Below, one piece after another: positions 42,746 to 54,900 of a stretch of DNA of 64,000 nucleotides (positions are counted from its first letter, which is position 1; every line of letters starts with the position of its first letter). Position numbers and translations under genes: made by a program. This DNA comes from Haliotis asinina (lineage: Eukaryota; Mollusca; Gastropoda; Lepetellida; Haliotidae): NCBI RefSeq assembly GCF_037392515.1, contig NC_090280.1:22325118-22389117 (forward strand), given 5' to 3'. A model generated the notes under the pieces. The model was not told the origin of the DNA and made no database searches. It was given only the letters and a program-made list of their open reading frames with translations.

Positions 42746-45700
42746 CAGATTCGTCAGTTTTATTCGTTATGGGGGCATGTTAGCCTGTACTGTTTACAAA
42801 GCATCTAAGAATGGTCAAAATATGGGTACACAAAGGTTGATCTAAGTTGAAAGATATTGTGAGGGAATAAAGTGGTTATATTGAACATTCGGCTGGAACA
42901 GTTAGTTGTCCATAATAAACATTATGTAACAGTGGAAACTATATCTCGTATATGCTGTTTTGAGTTTGAGCCGACCATCACAATGTGAACAAAATGTTAT
43001 TGGTGTATCATCGTTATTCCTATATATGCTGACTTTGAAATGGTTGTGGGGTGCTCTATATTTATAAAATGTCTGGATCAAATGATGATATTTCATTTTG
43101 TTATGTGTAATTCTAGGTATCACTTTCGGGCGTAATAATGTTCTTTCGTTAACAACAACTTGAAACAGAACTTAATCACTTTTATTTGGGTACGTGAGTT
43201 CCTTGGTCTTATAGTCTAAATATAGAGAAGCAGGTTTCATACGCTTGATGAGCCAGTCTCGATGAAAATATAATACCCAGATATTTATAATGTGTCACTA
43301 ACAGTCACTCAGAGTGATGACGTTATGGAACACAACTATAGCTGATGTGTCGAGATTCAGCTCCAAACCCCTCTGGGGCAAAACGATTCCAGAAAATTCA
43401 GTTGTCTTAGGAGAACCTAGACGCAGTTACATGGACTTTCAACTAGTCTCTGAAATCAACATATTTTACTGAAAAAAGTTTCATAGTTGAAAAACAGCAT
43501 GAAATATAATGAAAAGGCGCCGTGAGACTTCCATCACCTCACAGAAATTAGGTAAACAGCACTTCAGTATACTCTGCTTTTCTCTCCTGCCTCTGTTGTA
43601 TTTTCTGAAACCGGCCTGGATTGTCTCAATAAAGTCCCCAGTGCTAAAACTGCTACATGCTCAGACATTAACTCGCAAGGTTAACCCGAAGAAGGAAAGA
43701 GTTCACTGAGAAATTAAAGGGATTCCACAAGAGGACATAGGGAGACTACAGGGAGAGCCTAGAGGTCAGAGGATGAAAGTAAAGTTTTAGTTGCTCTGTC
43801 GCCACAAATGCCGTGGTCCAGGGATGTGATGTCGGGTCTCTGGACGACGCCGTAAAAAATGACAAGTCTGACAAACATTCTACAGTTTATTTCAATGGTG
43901 ATGAGGTGTTGTGGGGAACTTTTATAAAAGAGAAGGTCTCTGAAAGGAGCAGGCACCCACTGAGCAAACTATTATATTTAAAACAAGAAAGACATATGGG
44001 TAATATGGACAAAATATATATAATACAGTCTCGTGGATAAATATCACATGACATTATGTCAATATCACAGACATTTAATTCACCAATTCATTGACTGTCT
44101 GTCACTGAAACAAGTAACGGGATTACTGTCATGGCCGACAAAATACGCCCATGGCCATGGTCAGATTCACAACTCAAACAGCCTGTATTTAGAACAAATA
44201 CCCAGACAGTTGTATTAAGTTAATGTTTTTATATGTTGTAATTAATAATTAATACATTTGAATGTTTAATGTTTACTCTATGTTGCTATTTAATAAATTG
44301 AACTGAGGCCTAATCTAATTTAGGATAAATTATTGAAGAAAATTGACTCACCTGTATAAAAGATAAGGTCTCTCAAAGGAGCAGGCACCCACTGAGAGGC
44401 AACATACAGGTGAGCAATTATAAAGGACCACCAGGGCCAATGAAAACCAAGAAAACAGCTGTGGGCATAAGGAGTCAGTCAAGGACAAGGTAAATAACAA
44501 AAAGGAAGTAAGGCTATGGATAGAAAAGAAGAATTGAAGTGAATTGCGATGATTCCCAATTCAGAGAAAGCTGGTGGGTTGTTTAGAAAATTCAAGATGG
44601 AGGCCAGTGTTAGTAAACATAGAAACGACACCACCATGAAATGGATGACATGGGTGTTATTACAGCACGCAACTGATACTTAAGGTAATTTTAACGTTCG
44701 TTTTGTTTTGATTTTAATTATATATAACATATGTATGACCAAACATGCCAACTTTATGCCAAATTTATTTACAAAATATGCCACACTGCTACATTAAGAC
44801 CCTCCGATACGTCGAAAAACTTTGCCGTCGTTTCTGAACAGACTGATTACAGACCGGATTTCGTGAGAGATACTCCACACTGACATGTATTTATTCCCGT
44901 GATTTAACGGTTTTTATAAAAAGAAAAGGGACAGTTTATGCTCTATTGGTAGATTTTTCTAAACGCTTGATCAACCTTGAACGGATTTGAGAAGGAGAGG
45001 AGTGTCTTCAAAACAATTTAATGGCGTACAAGCTATATTCAATCGAGAACTTTCATGTGTTAAGCCTTGAGTCGACGATAGGGTTATATATCCCTAGTCA
45101 ATATCTATTGTCTATCTAACTAGCACATGAACGGAATCAACATGTAAACCTAATATCTACTTTCATCCAGAGATGATTGAACTTCTAACGTTATGGTTTG
45201 CTGAAAGGGATACGTATTTTAACTGGGATAAGACTAAAGTGGTTGTTTTAAAAAGTGGTGGTATTCTCTCGAGAAGTGAAAATTGGTATAATTGGAGGGG
45301 GAAATGTCTCGAGTCCGTTCCATTGGGTATTAATTGCTTGTAATTTATTATCATCGCATATTATTATCAAGCAGATTTGATATGTGTTATTGAAAACTGG
45401 AGGTATTAAATTTAACTGACCTTGCTTCTCAACCTTAAACATGTCAATGTTCACTCTGGTAACGACTATCAGGGCCCAGTATCTCCACAGTTAATGGAAC
45501 CAAGGAGTTGTACGTTTATCTGTATTGAATGTATATGGTCCAGGGTCAAATCCCCTACCACATATGCCTTCGTAGAATAATTGCGACTGGCCATCGATGC
45601 TTCGTCTAAACTATATGACATAATCTCCAGTTCACATCAAAACAACGATATCGTAAGTTTTATCTGTAAAAATCACTGATTATCTGCGATAGCTAAAACA

Positions 45701-45849
45701 GAATAGAATACGGATAACAGTCATAAATCAAGGTGCTAGAAATTTCAGTCAGGTATGTAACGTTGCTTTCTTCTAGTCCGAGAAGTCTTTACTACTACCA
45801 TTCTATGTTGAGTTTAATCTAATGGACATCTCTTTACTATTTGTTTCCT
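42746..45849. other. gene B upstream region
   Basis: No exon was recognised. A block near 43925-43970 is repeated at 44350-44395. A short Tc1-like scrap lies near 44795-44840. Parts match 27600-29050 and 57826-58900. Confidence 0.4.
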
Positions 45850-46860
45850 TGGCACTACCTCCATGATAACACTGCATGACTCAATCATGGGGTTACTCCT
45901 GTTCAGGATCAACTACCAGAAGAATGAATAAAGTGAAGCAGCTATTTCCGGTCCATTAACTAGATAAGGATCACTGATGTTACCTAATAATTTTCAACAA
46001 AATCTCCCAATAAATTCATGTCGATAATTAAAACTTTCCGATATCCCCTCGTACTGAGGTGTTGTTCTATGGGTTGGTATGGTCAGACATCTTGCCAAGC
46101 GAGCTGATTCCCTAACTCTCTCGCCTTATACTAGGACATATATTACATAGAATTATGCCAATTCCGTTTTAACCATTCTTCAATATATCTGACACTAAAA
46201 TTATTCATATCTTACTGCTTAACAAATATGGGAACCATTCAAATGTTTACATGCAGAAGCTTGGAGTGCAGGCATCGACACCAACCTACACAATGCCAGG
46301 AATCCCTTTTATAATTTTACATTTAAATGTTCTATCAAGTTTTGAATTAGAGTATTATATATGCCTAATGAAAGATAGAATACTGAACGCAGGGCATGTG
46401 GCAAGGTTAAACTGTTCTCATGGACAGGACTGGCACTCCACTCCCTTCAGCAGTTCTAAAACTAGAAGTTATACTTTCTGAAAGGTCACTTTTGGAATCA
46501 TACCTCTAGCGATTAGGAAGAGAAGTGTCTGACACTGAATTAAAGACAGGAAATAGTGAGCAGGGGTGGTGCTAGAAGAGCATGTCTTTGATGACTGGAC
46601 ATGTTAATGACAGACTGGTAAATAAGTGGAAACTTGAAGTAGTTGGAATACATATGTTAAGAACCAGTATGTAATGACGTGTTTCACCATGGTCATTAAC
46701 GATCTATTACGCCCAGATCCACTGAAAACTGTCTCTTGGCTTTGTCCGATCTGAAACCATGTATAGTTAAGATCGTTTTCTGTACCACAGTACAGAAATA
46801 CACGGCTGTATCATTTGGACAGGTGTTATTTCACATTCCATCTGTAAGTTCAGCATTTCT
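45850..46860. repeat. intergenic segmental duplicate, unit B-C
   Basis: Counterpart of 29640-30668 and 58905-59895. No coding exon. Confidence 0.75.
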
Positions 46861-47427
46861 TTACACGAGAAAGAATAGTTCACTGAAATCAGCTGGAAAC
46901 GGGTAGTTTAACAGTTGTTCAAATGTCAGCGGGTGTAAGCAGCTACAAATCACGATACGTCAGTCCTAAGACAAATACTTCTTGAGGGATAAATTCTTGG
47001 TAGAGTGATACCAACACAGAAGTAGGATAGCAGTACTGTGAATTCTGCGAATTCCTGTACAATATAGGACACGCCTGTCATGGCCGGGTATCTGTATATA
47101 GTAAACTGTTTGACCAAGCTTAGAGCATTTGAAACTAAAATGAAGCTTTTAAATAATTTATAGAAGACATAAAAGCAATTCTTTAACTGCATATTGAATC
47201 GTAGTGAGCGTGTGCGTCCGTGCGCGTGTGTGTATGTATGTTGATATTAGGTATTATATTTATGGAGAGTTTTTATTTGAGGTGCTGACAATGAAAAGAT
47301 CACAATCGGAATCTGTTACTGATGGGTTATTGAAACTAGAAGTTGTGGAGCCTTAGCTGACAAGCCCATTCATTCATCTCATGAGCCAATTATCACCCAC
47401 AATCCTAACATGTGTGTAGAGGTTTCA

Positions 47428-48258
47428 TTTAAGGATTGACTGTGTAGCGGATTGTAGTTTCATGCTTCAATGCAACGAAAGAAATACAAAGTCAATCCTT
47501 ATAATTAAATTCAGCAACAAATACTATACCCTGTTAACAATATTTTCTTTAAACATAATCAAATTCATCGAAACAGATATCTTTGCTACCACCGATTAAC
47601 ATTTTCGGTGTAAGAATTCGGTAATGGCGTGACATGACTCAGGTGACTCATTTACATAAAATGCCACGCCTACCAAACCAGTAGCCGATCAGCATAGAGC
47701 ACCCCCAAACAGCTGTCAATCAACCAAGCTAACATCAGTCGGCGAATCAGAGTGGAACAACTCAACGTGACGCGTCCCGGTATCGGCAAAGTTTCAAGTT
47801 CAAACGTTTGAATTACTACCTGCGAACTGAAAGAGACAGTTTCAAAAGTGAGAAATGGAAATGAAGCCCGATGATATGAAGTTAGTGGAACTGAGATTGT
47901 AGTATTTGCTTAAGTAGAAAGAGGCTGTGATGTGACTGGGATTGCGATGCCATGAACTGATGTTCCAACGTTCGCATGCTCTTGTCGAGGCGTTGCGACG
48001 TTATTAACGTTCACGATTAATCTTGAGTTGTTTGTCTATGTTAACCACAATGTATCACTTCAATGTTTATTCAAAGTTCATGGGAATTCCCTCGCTGTGT
48101 AAAGGTATTCCCCGACATTCCTCAGGTCCGAAAGTAGTCCGGTTCGGTGGGCGTGGCTTATTTTTTCAGATTCATTGGGAAATGAAATCAAAAGAAATGT
48201 TCCCAGTTAACCAATCAAATTGCCAGAATTTTAATGAACACAATAAAAAAATAATTAT
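47428..48258. other. insertion specific to the gene C 3' flank
   Basis: The flanks (GTGTGTAGAGGTTTCAT left, TATTGATCAGTGCGCTGAGA right) are nearly continuous in the D copy at about 60420-60460. The inserted ~830 bp carries AAGGATTGAC with its complement 60 bp later, and a GCCACGCCTACC / GGTGGGCGTGGC inverted pair (about 47660 and 48145). Probably a non-autonomous element. No transposase frame. Confidence 0.55.
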
Positions 48259-48409
48259 ATAATATTGATCAGTGCGCTGAGAAAGGATAAGAGTTAAATA
48301 TTTTTGATAAAACAGGTTAAAGCTGCTATATTGATTGAAAAATTGTGTTTTCAAATCATCGCTGTTGGTGAAATAAAACATAAATTTTATGAAAATAGAA
48401 GGATACAGA

Positions 48410-48415
48410 TTTATT
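48410..48415 (-). terminator. polyadenylation signal AATAAA, gene C
   Basis: AATAAA about 370 bp after the gene C stop, in the same context as genes B and D. Confidence 0.6.
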
Positions 48416-48785
48416 GATTGAACAAAACTGTTTTTGTTAAATCATTGTTGATAATATACTATGATATACTTCAGTAAAGCTCAAAGCGTTTGGTTACTGA
48501 AAGTACTGTTCAGTAACTGCATACATCATGGCGTTGTGAAAACATCAACGTTCGCCGGGTATGTAGAGGACAAGCAGGAACATATCTCATAACTGTCGAT
48601 ATCAGTACAGGTCTCTGTGGAAGAGGCCATCGTGGAAACTATTTCTGTTGTTGGGTGATTAGAGGATGGAGTACTCTTAGTTTGCCAGCTGAAACGGTCG
48701 CTAGCTGAGATGATAAACTGTTTAGAATCTGTTGAAGGAAGATGAACCGTGGAGAGACGTGTAGATGTGGATCTGTACCCTCAGT

Positions 48786-48975
48786 TTAGGCTTCACCTGT
48801 ACTGTGGTCCTCTGTTGAGGAAGATGAGGGGTGGAGAGACGTGTAGATGTGGAACTGTTCCCCCAGGAGTCTCTCGTAATCATGTAGGGGTAAGACATCG
48901 TTGTTGGAAGCACGAGGTACATCGCTGAAGTCATGGGATAATCTCTCTGCCATCACAGTAATGTAGTCACCACAT
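48786..48975 (-). CDS. gene C tail exon with ITAM
   Basis: Starts after TTATTACAG, phase 2, and ends with TAA at 48788-48786. HDYERL, seven residues, then YTSL: a full YxxL-x7-YxxL. Confidence 0.82.
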
Positions 48976-51900
48976 CTGTAATAACAACATTACACGTACA
49001 TTATACATTGTAGATGAACGTGTTTGTGCTGTGTGGTTGTTTGCTATTTAAGGCCATATTCAGCAATATTCCAGCTATATGGAGGTGGTCTAGACCAGGC
49101 ATTCCAAAGATCAACAGCATAAAGGTTGATCTTCTCAATTGGCTTTCTTATTTAGATATGACCTTAGTCTTCTGGTGTAAGTCGGGTAAATAGTGTTTAA
49201 CACAGACATGAGACAGCAACTGGGCAAGTATATACAGGTTTACTCTGATGAGAGGAAGTGAACCAGTATTTTATACCTAGCACACTACTCCAGCATTTAG
49301 GAAACAAAAGTAAACATATGTACCTTCTGACCTGGTCTTCTGAAAACGAAACAAAGGGAACACTAATAATCTTCTGCATTACCAACGACTAAGTGAGTGA
49401 GTATGGTTTTGCTCTGCGTTTGACAATATTCATGAAATATCACGGATTGAAACACCAGAGTGAGTGAGTGAGTTTTAAGCCGCCTTTAGCAATATTTCTT
49501 AGCACGATTACACAATGCCACTTAGAAAGTGGTCAAATGCAGCATATGTCATATTTCATTTTCTTAGTAATTCTAAAAAATTCTATTACTTTTTTTATTG
49601 AGTCCCATCAGGATTCGAGCCCACACCCTCAGAGTCAGTACACAAAGTAAGCCGCCTAGCACGCTCAGTCACCAGGACTTCCACAAAATGGAAGTCGGAC
49701 AACTGGTAGTCTAGACTGCGTACTTTGTGTACCCTCTGATAAGTGTAAGTGACACGGCTTCCACGGCTCCCCAAGCTATGATTACATAATGTCATTTAGA
49801 AAGTGTGAGCCGTACCAGTTTACACTTTTCAGAGGGGTACACAAAGTACACAGTCTAGACTACCAGTTTTCCGACTTCCATTTTGTGGAAGTCGCGGTGG
49901 CTGAGCGGGCTAGTCGGCTGACTTTATGTGCTGGCGATTATGTGTCTGACTCTGAGGGTGCGGGTTCCAATCCCAGATGGGACTCAACCTAAAAAGTACT
50001 AAAATTTGTACTTTACTAAGAAATCCCAAATATGACATATGTTGCATTTCGTAGTGAGTGAGTGAGTATAGTTTTACGTCAAACTCAGCAATATTACAGC
50101 TATGAGGCGGCAGTCTGTAAATAATGTGTCAACCAAGTCAGCGAGCCTGACCACCAGGTCCCGTTAGTCGCCTCTTACGACAAGCATAGTAGCCTATATG
50201 GCAAGCATGGGTTGCTGAAGACCTATTCTACCCCTGGAACGTCACGGGTATGCATTCCTTAGCACGACCGGGTACACCAGAAATAGACTGCACATATTTT
50301 GCCTATGTGGGAATCTAACCCTGGTCTTCAGCGTATGGTGCTTTAACCATAAGGCTACTGCACTGACCTTTACTGAATCCAAACAACGACTAAAAGAGAC
50401 ATTTGCATTTGTACTCATTCAAATAGGTGAGGTTTTGATTTGGGAAGATTTTAGCAAATCGCTGCATATCACAATATTATGATGGTTAGACATAATGGAG
50501 ACTTGACAGGACAATAAGTTATTGAAATCCTGTGCATCGATCTACGCAAATGGCATACGGAGATATGTGTCAATCAGGCCAGAGATCTTGACCAACCGAT
50601 CCTGTTGATCTCCTCTTGCGACAAGCATGGGTTCCTGAGGATCAGTTCTAATCCCATCTTGTACCCTTCACTGATTCGTAATTTATACTGATATCGCTGA
50701 AGGAATCGGCTAGCGTTACTCGCCTGTGAACATACCAGTGGGTTGTTGAAGACCAGTTCACCTTCGGGTAAGGGCGTGCTGCCTGTGGTGTGTTGGAGTG
50801 TTCAGGGGAGTGAACTGATGATTCAGTGCTTTTGATTCATTTGAGGGAAAGGGATTCACTGTACCTTTCACGTCCTTGCAGACAAGAACAGTGACTGCCA
50901 CCACAACAACTGCCACAGCAGTGAGCATAACGGAGTAGACAGCTACGATGGGGACGATGTCGTCTACGTTGACACCACCTCCTGATATAACACAATGTTA
51001 AGACATATGAATTTACCATTTGAAACATAAGTTAATATTTCTTATTATTTTCAACGCACAGCATTCGTTTTAGGGAATCAGGAAGAAATACTATTTATGT
51101 CTATGTAACTACAATCGGTTTATAAGTCAAGAGTGCCCTGGACATCAATAGTGGCCAACTATCTTTCTCGGACAACCTTTCAGAGAACATACAATTCAAT
51201 ACGCTAGCAGAATACCGCCTAGATGGCAAAAACGCACTAAAGGAAGCAAGCAATGAAGAAGAAAGAATACAGCTACCCAGAACAGTAGATCTGTTTCTCC
51301 AACATGGCGTATTACTGAACCCTGGTCCTGTTTTATGAACATTGGAAAGCGTCAAAAGTATTGTGATGTTTTGACGTCTAGGATGTAAAGACTTTGAAAT
51401 AGACATAGGAATGACATTTCTTTCTACTTATATCCAAAGTGTCTGGGTTTGAGACCCGACTGTTGTACCAGGGTTCTGTGCTTCAGACGGGAGTAAGTGA
51501 GTGAATTTAGGTTTACGCAGTACTCAGCAATATTCCAGCTATATGGCGATTGTCTGTAAATAATCGAGATTGGACTAGACAATCCTGTGATCAACAGCAT
51601 GACCATAGATCTGTGCAAATGGGAACCGATGACATGTGTCAACCAAGTCAGCGATCACCACCACCCGATCCCGTTAGTCGCCTCTTACGACAAGCATAGT
51701 CGCCTTTTTATGGCAAGTTTTGTCGGCTTTACACCTTTACGCCTTTATGTGTGCTCGACATATGAATACCCTATCCGTCAGTTCGAGTTTCACAGTGGTT
51801 ACACATCATGCTACTTGTTAACCTTTAGACACCAACCTTCTATTTCCTGGTAGCTCCCATCATTTTCGTCTTCCCTGTGATACGATAATGTGAACATTGA

Positions 51901-54900
51901 ACGGCAGTAAACTGAGAGAAAATTATAAAGCTTTGACACAGTCTCAATTTACATCGCGCTCCGAATCGAGCAATATTTTTAGTTAACAAATATGTTGGGT
52001 GGTTTGGTGTTTAACGACGCTCTCAGCAATATCCCAGCTATATGACAGTGGTCTGTAAATAAATGGTTCGGAACCAGACAATCAGCTGCTCAACAACTTA
52101 AGCGTCGATCCCGTTCGTCACCTTTTACGACAAGCATGGGTTGCCGAAGATTCAATTCACGGTTACTTACAACTGTGTGGTGATTGATGAACATACTCAC
52201 CAATGACGTGCGCATCCTCTCTCTGAAAGCTTAAAGTGTGTGTAGTTAATTATGCATACAAACTTAATGTTTAATCAAGGATAACTGTTTCATTGTGCGC
52301 ATGTGGATATACCACAACCGTAGATATTTACATCTTGCACACTGATGTCCAAGGCTGCTTTTCAGATATTGTACATAACACTAACCCTTTAGCAATTCGT
52401 ATGATCTGTTATTTAATGTCATCTGATTGTACTGACGTTGCGTGCTAGAATGATGTCCAGCACCAACCTACTATCTCCTCGTAGTCTCCGTCTGTGTCTG
52501 CGTCACGGGTGTATGTGACAACGCTGGGGGAAGGAAATGTAGAAAGTGGTTGGAATCAAGGGTATTTACAAAAACAATCCGCTTTCCTCAGACACAGAAT
52601 GATGCAAAGGACAAACTAGCTGTTACAGTTATATATATGCATGGAGGCGTTAACAGAAAGAGTAAGCACGTTCTGCCTTATCGATAGTTCACGCTCTTCT
52701 AACATTTGTTTTAAAGAACAAGAACTCATTAGCGATGTGCCATTAATTCAGACTAGGCTTAATATTCCATATATACTGCTGCTGTCTAGTGAAGTATAGC
52801 CAATCAAATCACTGTGTTTGCCATTAAGTGTTTCCACAATATCTTTGAAAAATAGCAGATACTACAAAGTTTTAAGTCAGCCGTTTACGCATTTTGCCTT
52901 ACTCATTCGATACAGCTACTCACCGATTATCAGGGTATCCTCTGTCTGAAATAAATAATTCTGAGTAAATAGTTACATATGCACAATGTCAGATGAAAGA
53001 AATGTAAGATAAACGAATTTCTCGTATAATTATGAATCTTTGAAGTGGAAATAAATATCTTGCTATTTGTAAAACGACATGTTTGTAGAACAAATGTCAG
53101 CTGAGGAACACCACTGTCCTGAAGCCAGTGCAAATATAAACTTGGAAACTGAAGGCCATTAAAGATGTAAATTTGTGCACACTGTTGGTGTATATCCTCT
53201 TCAAGATTTATATTCTTCTGATCTTGACGGTTAATGAAATGATTCCATACTGAACTATTTCTGAAAACCCAGAATCTCCGTATTAATCATGTAAGATCCA
53301 AAGGAAATTTTGAACAGAAACTGTGCTTGAGGTAATCTGACTTTGACATATAAACCTGATGCACACCAAGAAATACGTGCATTCCTGTATGGTCACGTGA
53401 CCCATCATTTGCTGATAATCACCTTTGTACCTGCAAATCGCGTGAAAACGCATAAAGGATGGCGTTTCCACAACACATTGTCAGATCAACCAGCTGTGTA
53501 CTAAAATTACACCGAAATTTTGAACTACACCAAATTGTTCACTTTGGCACAACACGTGATCGAGCACACCCTTGACAACTATATGTGTCTAGCTCGAGAT
53601 CGCCACATTGTCTTCACTCATTTAAGGAACAGGTTCAAGTCAGTCTCCAGAAGAGACATTACCATTTATGGAAGAAGAGAAATCGTCAGCCCATAGACGG
53701 TACGATAGCGATTACGTCAGCTAGTTTTGCGTGCGCATAGGTATTCTCTTTACTGACGAGTCCTGATTTCATCTCAGTCATGCGTATACAAGGATCAGAG
53801 TGACGTGGACAGCGTAACGCTGATTGTTGAGTTCAGCAGGCTTGAAGGAAGCCTAATGATTTGTAGTGAGATTGGTAGTGATGGCAGGACACATATACAC
53901 GTTTGTCGTGGTCGAGTTACAGCCCAGGTGTACACGTACTGAGAATAGCAGTCGCTCCTGTTCCCGGCGGCAGATCAACGCCATCACATTGTGCAACAGG
54001 ACGGCCCCATACTGCTAGACGGAGCATGAACTATCTACAGGAAAACATCATTCCTGTCCTGTCGTGGCGTAACGCAAATGATGGCCCTACCCATTACTGC
54101 CATTGACTCTGTGAAACTTTTGAACGCGTTTGGAAATACGTTTGACCCCCTTGAACGTTACCGTTAATTCATTTGTGCACTAAATTGAGACTGACTACTT
54201 TTGCTTTTACTTGTGTTTCAATCCTGATTGACAATTTCAGTGTCAACATGGACAAGTTCTTTTCTTCGTTTACCACGGAAATTAAACATTTATCACAGTG
54301 ATGCTTTTCCAAAGTAGTTCAGTATACTTTCACCGCCTACTCTCACACTCCATACTATCTCAAACTCTTCCTTAAAGGCCGCTTTCAGCTGTAGATGTCT
54401 CCCTGGCTCACAGACACGTTACAAATCAGACCTAGGGAGAATCAGTTAATAGAGATAGGACAAAATCAACACTTCCTCGACAATGCATCACACGTCAATA
54501 TGAAGTGAAATACTTACCAAGTAGCTTTCTACTAAGTATGGGTTGAAATTGGCATCAGAAGCTACGTGCGAAAGTGCAGAGGGGTAATTTAGTGACGATG
54601 CACTGAACACATGCACACACGCACGTACACTCGCACACACACGTACACGCTCACTCAACACGCTATTAAGTGACATGAGTATGTGGTAAAGAATTGTTTG
54701 TGAGAGAGGCCACTTTACGCCACTCTCGAGTTCTAGTCATTCACTGTCACGTCACACCGTATTACCTCCACGTCTCTGTTTTCTACAAACGACAACTATG
54801 ACGACAGCGACGATGACCACAATCAGGACCGAACAGACAGCAGCCACGAGGACGATGGAAACGACTCCAGATTCACTAAGCGTACGTGCTGAAACATTTA

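Noticed and set aside
49595..49992. Paired minus and plus frames with similar protein sequence (HKV-SLDYQ-SDFHFVEV)
   Set aside because: They are translations of the two arms of the SINE foldback, not genes.
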